A DNA stretch of 33,369 nt, from contig NW_023365833.1 of assembly GCF_000003815.2 (NCBI RefSeq), forward strand, positions 1 to 33,369, in the 5' to 3' direction. Made by a program: the position numbers and the translations under genes. Below the pieces are notes generated by a model. That model saw nothing but the letters and a program-made list of their open reading frames with translations. It did no database searches and had not been told where the DNA came from. Positions 31,101 to 33,369 of the stretch are shown here, piece after piece. Source of the stretch: Branchiostoma floridae. Its lineage: Eukaryota; Chordata; Leptocardii; Amphioxiformes; Branchiostomatidae. Position 1 is the stretch's first letter, and every line of letters begins with the position of its first letter.

Positions 31101-32417
31101 AACAAGACATGTTTCTAAGACTTTCATGACTGCATTTTGTAAGTGGATCTTGGACTATGAATCAGACGACAAGAATTTTGGATAAAATCTGATTACAAAG
31201 CTAGACCCAGGAAAGTTTCAAAAGCACTAACTGAGAATTGTAAATCAAGACAAATTATGTGGCCTTGGTAAAGTTGGAATCCTCCATTTGCCTCCATTTG
31301 ATCCTGTACACAAATTAGACACTACCTTTGAAATTTGGCACAGGGATGTTTTGCGGGCACTTTCTCCACCACGTCCACGATACTCTTCTGTCCAGAGAAC
31401 TGGTTCCCCTCCCCCAGCCCCGCCAGTGGGTCGACCCGCGGGCTATGTAGCACCTCCTCTCCGTCCAGATCCACCAGGTTTGGGCGGTAGTCGCTGTCCT
31501 CTGAGGCCCCGTTCATGTCCACCGCTGTCACACCCTGAGGGAGGCCGGGGGTGATGAGGTCAGAGGTCGGCTCGGAGCCCTGGTCACCCAGGAAGGTCAG
31601 GACAAGGTCAGGATATGCCTGGAAGGAAATTGAAGAAAACAATACCATTGGGCCACCCTGAATATCCATGTTCATCATCATCATCATCATCCTCGCTGCA
31701 TATCAGACTTCGCTGTGGCAGGCCGTCATAGATAGCTATCAATGTTACATGCCTATAATTCTTTTTCAAATGGTCTAGCACTGGAAAATGGGGATAAAAA
31801 CTGCTGAAATATGTTATATGCAGATTAGGCTACATGGAGAGTTTAAGCTTCTCTGAGAATGTATGTTTATTCACAAATTATCTGGCAAAGTCACTTAGCA
31901 TAAACATATCATGTTAGAGCTTTGCTGTATTAGCAAAAACTGTTATAACAAACTTTAAGAGAAACTTGATACAAGTACTAACCACGGAGAAAATGTAACC
32001 ATCGGGACTGAAGCTCCACTGCTGTGCAGGGTTCCCCACCATCCTGGAAAAGTTACGACAAATATTTCTTAGTGCACTGTGAAAATATGGAAGCAATTTA
32101 GCTAAAGTAACTCACAGAAAGAAATTCACATAAGAGCCTAGACATTTCACATAAGAGTAGTGCCTTCATGTTTCTTATCTGTGTTACAAATTTTTATGGG
32201 GGTATCTTTTAATAATAAACATATTTAAGTGTGTAGATTAAATGAAAAATAATGTGTAGAAAGGCATGATTTTACATAACATATATACTAACCTCTTTTG
32301 CATGGTAACCCCAAATCCTGCCACAGTAAGCCCCTCGCTGACCTCCGTTTCCACGCGATGGTTGTCGTTGACAGTCAGCGCCAGCTGGGGCATGGCACGG
32401 CTGTAGATTAGTCCACT
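12203..32417 (-). CDS. DCDC1: Gene B: DCDC1-like doublecortin/ricin-lectin protein with FAMeT domain (5' partial)
   Basis: Thirty-two exons join without a frame break into 1432 codons and a stop. Domain order matches doublecortin domain-containing protein 1: ricin-type trefoil QxW repeats (AQQWSF near 49, FQRWAL near 159), a doublecortin-like unit (about 229-355) and two more QRW repeats (NQRWTL, NQRWLW, about 540-650). Then come CVAC and CFHC motifs (719-762), a charged coiled coil, a doublecortin unit (812-868 plus 1157-1166) and a last doublecortin domain (1287-1355). The vertebrate protein is somewhat longer, so N-terminal domains should lie beyond the right edge. DCDC1 is a microtubule-associated protein of mitosis and dynein-linked transport; conservation of that role is inferred. 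A 150-residue FAMeT domain (932-1081) is unexpected in this family. Six exons have border duplications in adjacent introns. Confidence 0.85.
12375..12420 (+). repeat. Dispersed SINE-like repeat, copy 2 (fragment)
   Basis: TCAATGAGGCCTGCAGG then TTGATTTGAGCTTCTAATGA resembles 30150-30185 and 107-190. It lies in the last intron of gene B. Confidence 0.4.
13196..13308 (-). CDS. DCDC1: Gene B exon 31
   Basis: Phase 1 to 0. SRRKVEVKAAWSRARKQEGM, then EATDVLMVTPRSNPKVE; a basic tail after the last doublecortin domain. Acceptor CCCCCAG; donor GTAACT. Confidence 0.85.
13757..13832 (-). CDS. DCDC1: Gene B exon 30: last doublecortin domain, end
   Basis: Phase 0 to 1. VQSWDDVERDQLLCVSSGEG, then YMNNK, ending the doublecortin domain with the VSSGE strand. 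Unlike the split unit, no insert lies between exon 29 and this strand. Confidence 0.92.
14224..14298 (-). CDS. DCDC1: Gene B exon 29: last doublecortin domain, helix
   Basis: Phase 0 to 0. LLESCTIRLNLQRAARTLYT, then ADGQK. Parallels exon 19 (LLEQATHRLNLASAARRIYT), showing that the two doublecortin units are internal duplicates. Confidence 0.92.
14412..14458 (+). repeat. Dispersed repeat family C, copy 4
   Basis: ACTGCTTTTTGGCATGTC then TTATTACCTGGATGTCTAAC matches the tail of 1597-1680. In an intron of gene B. Confidence 0.6.
14501..14575 (-). CDS. DCDC1: Gene B exon 28: last doublecortin domain, first part
   Basis: Phase 0 to 0. KRVLVYPNGESADKAVYAWG, then ANLPQ. Opening strand, NG turn and second strand of a doublecortin domain. 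Confidence 0.9.
15031..15138 (-). CDS. DCDC1: Gene B exon 27: basic linker
   Basis: Phase 0 to 0. THLSEVKAVQKVERKKAGVG, then RTVRTNRKLYEQPTT. Lies directly before the last doublecortin domain. Confidence 0.85.
15689..15825 (-). CDS. DCDC1: Gene B exon 26
   Basis: Phase 1 to 0. RRYKGLTHPRFVPTTSSRNP, then GGWMEPTRDEVTREEAVEKL. Its acceptor edge (36 bp) is repeated once upstream at 15861-15896. Confidence 0.85.
15792..15896. repeat. Exon-border duplication at exon 26 acceptor
   Basis: The 36 bp at 15792-15827, which include the exon 26 acceptor and 34 nt of coding sequence, recur at 15861-15896 with one mismatch. The offset is 69 bp. Confidence 0.85.
16141..16348. mobile_element. MITE family A, copy 2 (about 208 bp)
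   Basis: The ends AGCCTGCTAATCCAGCTGTA and its near complement at 16330-16348 match the element at 1831-1938. Inside, ATAGCTCCCAAGTCTCTTCTG and its inverted copies repeat, one pair more than in copy 1. Confidence 0.75.
16361..16503. repeat. Exon-border minisatellite at exon 25 donor
   Basis: TTACCCTGCATCTG-type units of about 40 bp, including the exon 25 donor and 15-20 nt of coding sequence, occur four times (starts near 16361, 16401, 16440 and the native 16483). Units carry a short A-rich stretch of variable length. Confidence 0.78.
16486..16587 (-). CDS. DCDC1: Gene B exon 25: helical linker
   Basis: Phase 1 to 1. Reads VASQRALDQVHREERESVLK, then ELQKEKHILHQMQ. Its donor edge is duplicated three times downstream (16361-16480). 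Confidence 0.85.
16978..17800. repeat. Five-unit array copying the exon 24 donor border
   Basis: Units start at about 16978, 17146, 17340, 17510 and 17694 (168-194 bp). Each contains the last about 67 nt of exon 24, a GT donor, and flanking intron (GTTTGAATTGAACCAAACAA). The rightmost unit is the functional exon end. Copies lack the upstream 120 nt of the exon. Confidence 0.92.
17725..17910 (-). CDS. DCDC1: Gene B exon 24: last strand of the split doublecortin unit
   Basis: Phase 1 to 1, 186 nt. A basic-serine linker (NTTRSTLRDRPSSAQ, DRERRGSDSGTRQRH) is followed by VNIQELIRHPIPVWVSCGEP. PVWVSCGEPF is the terminal doublecortin strand that exon 19 lacks. The last 67 nt and the donor are repeated four times downstream (17009-17610). 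The acceptor TTATGACAG was chosen because it alone joins exon 23 in frame. Confidence 0.85.
18694..18774 (-). CDS. DCDC1: Gene B exon 23: acidic linker
   Basis: Phase 1 to 1, 81 nt. Reads EDELDGGGRKTEDDNMADSF, then KRMDIQ. Joins exon 21 or exon 22 equally well. Confidence 0.8.
19175..19624 (-). CDS. DCDC1: Gene B exon 22: farnesoic acid O-methyltransferase-like (FAMeT) domain
   Basis: A single 450-nt phase 1-1 exon. It reads PEFTYRYTNDDFDYCWDGF, then FSFEVKAASDAHIALSE, YEIVIGTMMNRMSAIRQF, FWISYDGNGTIEVRR and RYVGYSTGHGCDGEWHF. These match the Methyltransf_FA (FAMeT) family, which despite its name is mostly a beta-sandwich module in invertebrate multidomain proteins. Both neighbours end or start in phase 1, so the exon can be included or skipped without changing the frame. 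CpG-rich third positions indicate coding selection. A separate single-exon gene is less likely, since both borders are good splice sites (acceptor CCCACAG, donor GTGTTT). Confidence 0.85.
20069..20168 (-). CDS. DCDC1: Gene B exon 21: glutamate-rich linker
   Basis: Phase 0 to 1. Starts VQAYLHDEKDQREMTQEENR and ends GGGDTMEQPD. Its acceptor side (about 35 bp of exon plus CCTAG) is copied once upstream at 20311-20345, in a unit of roughly 160 bp. Confidence 0.8.
20141..20465. repeat. Exon-border duplication at exon 21 acceptor
   Basis: CATGATGAGAAGG-side exon sequence plus CCTAG acceptor and about 125 bp of intron (including GGGGTGTCCTGGTGCCTGTT) recur with a period of about 160-170 bp; the second unit is complete and the third partial. 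Confidence 0.82.
20992..21051 (-). CDS. DCDC1: Gene B exon 20: acidic linker
   Basis: Phase 0 to 0. Reads IKEEQQVATNGESGESNVEA. Donor GTAAGT; acceptor TTTCAG. Confidence 0.8.
21601..21729 (-). CDS. DCDC1: Gene B exon 19: doublecortin helix and strand
   Basis: Phase 0 to 0, 43 codons. LLEQATHRLNLASAARRIYT then ADGNLVLDMKELIDWAV. Matches the doublecortin helix and the R-IYT-DG motif. The final VxVSCGE strand is not in this exon; the matching strand is in exon 24. Confidence 0.9.
22156..22362 (-). CDS. DCDC1: Gene B exon 18: coiled coil and doublecortin opening
   Basis: Phase 0 to 0, 69 codons. A charged helix (YEAEKALETWEEQLEQLRKE) is followed by RVLAFKNGEGWFADGTVLVG, the doublecortin opening strand and NG turn. 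Ends SSVYG. Confidence 0.9.
22470..22530 (-). repeat. Dispersed repeat family C, copy 5 (diverged)
   Basis: AGTTGCTCCAGTTTTGTAC, then GGGTCAGACATTTCAGATAA resembles 4917-4970. In an intron of gene B. Confidence 0.45.
22735..22787 (-). CDS. DCDC1: Gene B exon 17: second cysteine pair
   Basis: Phase 1 to 0, 53 nt. Reads KQKGQKFGGCFHCLNGK. The CxxC follows the one in exon 16 by about 40 residues. Confidence 0.82.
23112..23253 (-). CDS. DCDC1: Gene B exon 16: first cysteine pair
   Basis: Phase 0 to 1. GYTWAMPTAKGSQQAMVCVA then CARAMRGNFRLTKLNV and IPFSCAMGTT. CVAC here and CFHC in exon 17 could form a zinc-binding module. Confidence 0.85.
23598..23668 (-). CDS. DCDC1: Gene B exon 15
   Basis: Phase 1 to 0. 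Reads ITAANKAGVCTYAVTGAQEL, then EQP. Donor GTAAGT; acceptor ACCCAG. Confidence 0.8.
23978..24049 (-). CDS. DCDC1: Gene B exon 14
   Basis: Phase 1 to 1. Reads PMSRYMPALWYGELSIQAVQ, then TVT. It is the only open frame of this segment and joins both neighbours in phase. Confidence 0.78.
24090..24304 (-). CDS. DCDC1: Gene B exon 13: second trefoil, next repeat
   Basis: Phase 2 to 1. SINIKSNYSLVLGVALPPLP, a proline-glycine loop, then ANQRWLWDPVTGFIKAF, with another QRW motif. Donor GTAGGA; acceptor CTTGTAG. Confidence 0.88.
24709..24912 (-). CDS. DCDC1: Gene B exon 12: second ricin-type trefoil
   Basis: Phase 2 to 2. Starts PKTRSPRRSSPLSAQRFLV, continues GWVELADCPGLVLGVAEQDV, and ends NQRWTLNKD, with the QxW motif. 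The acceptor edge has degenerate copies further upstream (24950-25160). Confidence 0.88.
24897..25160. repeat. Degenerate exon-border copies at exon 12 acceptor
   Basis: GGGAACGGGTCTTCGGTCTG (native) resembles GGAGTGGCTCTTCAGTCTGG near 24955 and AAGGAACGGCTGTTTGGTCT near 25040. GCACTCAG-plus-GGAACTTCT is echoed by ACTCAGCAGGCAACTTCT at 25140. Older and more diverged than the other border arrays. Confidence 0.5.
25509..25667 (-). CDS. DCDC1: Gene B exon 11: charged linker
   Basis: Phase 2 to 2, 159 nt. Reads SAHERSHQRSEERLASRKRP, then WEQGFTSKYDEIIELGTEEE and ending YSDMALYSKF. An alternative frame is also open, but only this one joins the neighbours. Confidence 0.82.
25920..25950. repeat. 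GTTT tetranucleotide microsatellite
   Basis: Five to six GTTT units in an intron of gene B. Confidence 0.85.
26414..26440 (-). CDS. DCDC1: Gene B exon 10: 27-nt microexon
   Basis: Acceptor CCCCTGTAG and donor GTAAGT are both strong. Phase 2-2, reading SLVYEPSWV in the only frame that joins exons 9 and 11, both of which end or start in phase 2. Because 27 is a multiple of three, it could be skipped without a frameshift. Confidence 0.72.
27311..27908. repeat. Exon-border duplications on both sides of exon 9
   Basis: The acceptor side of exon 9 (about 75 nt of coding sequence) is repeated at about 27712-27787 and 27830-27905 with a 118-bp period; these two copies are nearly identical. The donor edge (CTTACCCGATCTCCCCCAG on the plus strand) is repeated at 27317-27335. 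Confidence 0.88.
27487..27661 (-). CDS. DCDC1: Gene B exon 9: linker with duplicated borders
   Basis: Phase 1 to 2. Reads LVMMVPGPLQPGSPVLVEKC, then LSPEQQEVIAQAELNG and ending LEDILGEI. The acceptor follows an 11-C tract. Its acceptor side is copied twice upstream (27709-27908) and its donor edge once downstream (27311-27335). Confidence 0.82.
28095..28147. repeat. AC dinucleotide microsatellite
   Basis: About 26 AC units with one GC interruption, in the intron between gene B exons 8 and 9. On the minus strand it is read as TG and gives meaningless Cys-Val frames. Confidence 0.95.
28430..28585 (+). repeat. Dispersed repeat family E, copy 1
   Basis: ATTACCACCTGTGGTTCAGC then ACCAAGGACAGTAAC, followed by CCATGGCCAGGAATGCTTTT. 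Also present at 30790-30925 and 30940-31085, each 65-75% alike by eye. Confidence 0.65.
28722..28968 (-). CDS. DCDC1: Gene B exon 8: doublecortin-like core
   Basis: Phase 0 to 1, 82 codons. FAARRLFDDNGREHSTLTDL then VVFVSCGEAWVDP is the second half of a doublecortin domain (R-LF--NG-----L-DL---Q-V-VS-GE). A charged helix follows (ESERQRRTLLANLASDVAQI). Confidence 0.9.
29325..29486 (-). CDS. DCDC1: Gene B exon 7: insert within the doublecortin-like unit
   Basis: Phase 0 to 0, 54 codons. Starts MMRDMNKTALNGKKALHHKR and ends PRFRELEMQL. A long, charged segment between the first strands and helix of the doublecortin fold. Confidence 0.82.
29832..29917 (-). CDS. DCDC1: Gene B exon 6: first strand of a doublecortin-like unit
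   Basis: Phase 1 to 0. Reads VPLRLKVVRNGDKNPKNSVV, then IVGPDLTN; the VxRNGD motif is the doublecortin opening strand and turn. Acceptor TTTTTCTCGAG was chosen over a nearer AG because it alone keeps the frame with exon 5. Confidence 0.82.
30119..30190 (+). repeat. Dispersed SINE-like repeat, copy 3
   Basis: TGACCCTTACCTCCCTCATG then GACCTCAATGAAAAGCGG and GATTTGAGCTTCTCATGAAT. Related to 107-190 and 12375-12420. Confidence 0.5.
30233..30314 (-). CDS. DCDC1: Gene B exon 5: basic linker
   Basis: Phase 0 to 1. Reads EFKWPLEGFLIPMAPPLRK, then SKKKNPNG, a lysine-rich linker before the first doublecortin-like unit. Donor GTGAGT; acceptor TCTTCAG. Confidence 0.82.
30558..30681 (-). CDS. DCDC1: Gene B exon 4: end of first trefoil
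   Basis: Phase 2 to 0. Reads WALKQEDLANMGQWKKSK, then EWNKLAYSWPVTEDGVWNK. The first W completes FQRW. Tryptophan-rich and clearly coding. Confidence 0.85.
30790..30925 (+). repeat. Dispersed repeat family E, copy 2
   Basis: AAATTACCACCCATACCTCA, CACTAAGGACAGCAACC and GCAAGGCCAGGACTCC match copy 1. It stands next to copy 3 in the same intron. Confidence 0.6.
30940..31085 (+). repeat. Dispersed repeat family E, copy 3
   Basis: CATTACCACCTGTGTTTCAG, CACCAAGGAGAGCAGCTG and CCAAGGCCAGAAATGCTTTT match copies 1 and 2. Copies 2 and 3 are in tandem, 15 bp apart. Confidence 0.6.
31326..31618 (-). CDS. DCDC1: Gene B exon 3: trefoil strand plus acidic linker
   Basis: Phase 0 to 2, 293 nt. Begins AYPDLVLTFLGDQ, passes through an acidic, proline-containing linker, and ends KHPCAKFQR, whose RW codon is completed by exon 4 to give the next QRW motif. 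Confidence 0.85.
31674..31735 (-). repeat. SINE-like repeat with ATG-repeat tail, copy 1
   Basis: On the minus strand: GACGGCCTGCCACAGCGAAG, TCTGATATGCAGCGAGG, then a run of ATG triplets. A partner without the triplet run lies at 32578-32626. Confidence 0.5.
31983..32043 (-). CDS. DCDC1: Gene B exon 2: ricin repeat with QQW
   Basis: Phase 2 to 0. Reads MVGNPAQQWSFSPDGYIFSV, which contains the QxW signature of the ricin B-type trefoil. Donor GTTAGT; acceptor TTCCAG. Confidence 0.85.
32293..32417 (-). CDS. DCDC1: Gene B exon 1 (of those visible): ricin-type trefoil start
   Basis: Phase 0 to 2. Reads SGLIYSRAMPQLALTV, then GLTVAGFGVTMQKR, as in the first strands of a beta-trefoil lectin repeat. 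Acceptor CCCCCAG; donor GTTAGT. Earlier exons must lie to the right of the window. Confidence 0.82.
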
Positions 32418-32577
32418 CTGGGGGCAACAGAACAAGGATTTGATTTATAAGTACAAGCCTTAGGATTTAATTTATAACTACGAGTTACCAAGCTTTTTGC
32501 TCTTAAAACTTTCCATGCACATTTCCTTTTTTTTATACTGCATAACCACCAGTACAGAGATACTCATGCACTCACTC

Positions 32578-32626
32578 ATTCTTGCAGCATATATCAGTCT
32601 TTGCTGAGGTGGGCTGTCATAGTTCT
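32578..32626 (-). repeat. SINE-like repeat, copy 2
   Basis: On the minus strand: TATGACAGCCCACCTCAGCA, AAGACTGATATATGCTGCAAG. Resembles 31690-31735. The frame read through it (to 32816) is a repeat artefact. Confidence 0.45.
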
Positions 32627-32748
32627 CCACACTTTTGACAGGAATACTAGCAGTTGTACATGTGCTAGTAACATATGATCGGTACAGATAGCAAGAGAAG
32701 TAAAGGATAAGACAGAGGGAACTTAGGTACAGTGGGGGAAACGTGTAT

Positions 32749-32819
32749 TTTAACGTGTACACGATCGGAGACAACCGTGTGCACGCCGCGCACACGATCG
32801 TATACACGCCGTGCACACG
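32749..32819. repeat. Alternating purine-pyrimidine palindromic cluster
   Basis: CGTGTACACGATCG, CGTGTGCACGCCGCGCACACG and CGATCGTATACACGCCG follow each other. Several inverted pairs, including CGTGTGC/GCACACG, could form a cruciform or Z-DNA. Its origin is unknown. Confidence 0.6.
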
Positions 32820-33138
32820 TTTAGGGCGGAGTCAAGATCAGCGGGGAGTCAGCTCATTATCACTGGGGATATCGATAATGAGGCACCAGTTTACACGGTA
32901 GAAAAATAATTAGACGTTTGATTTTACGACCATCCAAGTCACCCCATATCACCGCGCGATGTCCGCTGCGCCTGCCGCGACCGCTGGGACCGCAATGTTA
33001 TATTCTGTATACCCTCCTTGATATACCCGTAACTATCATTTCATTTGCTCATTAAAATGTCAGCAACACCCCACATATTGTTTTTTTAAAGATAGGATTG
33101 GTTCATAAACTTCTCGCTTTCAAGCAACAATATTATTG

Positions 33139-33165
33139 TTACGTAACACCAAGCTTGTATAAAAG
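33139..33165 (+). promoter_or_regulatory. Possible core promoter: TTACGTAA plus TATA box
   Basis: TTACGTAA (33139-33146, the PAR-bZIP/CEBP-type palindrome) lies 11 bp before TATAAAAG (33158-33165), which is followed by GC-rich sequence. A transcript on the plus strand would start near 33190 and run off the window. No coding sequence is visible to confirm it. Confidence 0.25.
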
Positions 33166-33369
33166 CCGGCTCCTTGGTTACACGTCAACGTGGCGCTCCG
33201 AGGTCATTGACCCCCGGGAAAAGCACGGCATACCGTCCACCCATCCAGTTGGCAAACATTAGAAATCGAATGCAGAACAAATAGTATCTTATTACAGCGC
33301 TCATATATTTTTCCAGCTTTCATCTGAATGCAAAGTTAAATCTTGTGCGTAAATAGACGCCACTTGTTG

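Larger units (their letters stand above)
32418..33369. other. Region upstream of the first visible gene B exon
   Basis: No exon of gene B is supported here, so the next one lies beyond the edge. It contains the repeat at 32578-32626, GC-rich palindromes at 32749-32819, a 9-bp-arm inverted repeat at 32853-32882, and a possible TATA promoter at 33158. Confidence 0.5.

Noticed and set aside
32478-32816. 112-codon minus-strand frame upstream of gene B exon 1
   Set aside because: It runs through a dispersed SINE-like repeat and a palindromic cluster; no splice site joins it in phase 0 to exon 1.
1-33369. CRISPR arrays, tRNA or rRNA genes, bacterial operons
   Set aside because: None seen. The tandem repeats found here are exon-border copies or simple repeats without regular spacers, and all recognised genes have spliceosomal introns.

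Overview
The window is animal genomic DNA. Genes are split into short exons with GT-AG introns, gene density is low, and the intergenic and intronic DNA is AT-rich and full of small transposons. Several signs point to a cephalochordate (amphioxus, Branchiostoma): phase-1 shuffled extracellular modules, a farnesoic-acid-O-methyltransferase-like exon, many foldback MITEs, and tandem repeats that copy exon-intron borders. No prokaryotic operons, CRISPR array or tRNA gene is visible. I spliced exons by hand from splice-site consensus, reading-frame continuity and phase agreement; no transcript evidence was available.

Two multi-exon genes occupy the window, both on the minus strand. GENE A (about 8479 down to 215, continuing off the left edge) encodes a secreted or membrane protein that starts with a signal peptide. 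The following exons encode, in order, a C-type lectin domain, a Sushi/CCP domain, two EGF-like domains and a thrombospondin type 1 repeat. Two further exons encode the start of a Cys-loop (pentameric ligand-gated ion channel) ligand-binding domain. All module exons are phase 1-1. The channel pore would lie outside the window.

GENE B (32417 down to a stop codon at 12203, with its 5' part off the right edge) is a DCDC1-like doublecortin-domain gene. I joined 32 coding exons into one continuous frame of 1432 codons plus stop. Domain order is: ricin-type beta-trefoil (exons 1-4), doublecortin-like unit (6-8), ricin-type beta-trefoil (12-13), a four-cysteine segment (16-17), coiled coil plus doublecortin-like unit (18-19, with its last strand apparently in 24), and a final doublecortin domain (28-30). 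A 450-nt phase 1-1 exon for a farnesoic acid O-methyltransferase (FAMeT/Methyltransf_FA) domain sits in the loop of the middle doublecortin unit. The 3' UTR probably runs to an AATAAA at 10212-10207.

Region by region: 1-8403 is gene A and its introns, with three foldback MITEs, dispersed repeats, a GAAT/GAGT simple repeat and a LINE remnant. From 8404 to 8479 is the gene A signal-peptide exon. From 8480 to about 10200 is the gene A promoter side and the intergenic space, with a pogo-like MITE. From about 10200 to 12202 is the probable 3' UTR of gene B. From 12203 to 32417 is gene B. From 32418 to 33369 no exon is seen; there are palindromic GC-rich sequences and a possible TATA promoter.

The most notable observations are the modular receptor-channel architecture of gene A, the FAMeT exon in a DCDC1-like gene, and the repeated duplication of exon borders in gene B (six exons affected). 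In one array, four of the five copies differ only at synonymous positions.
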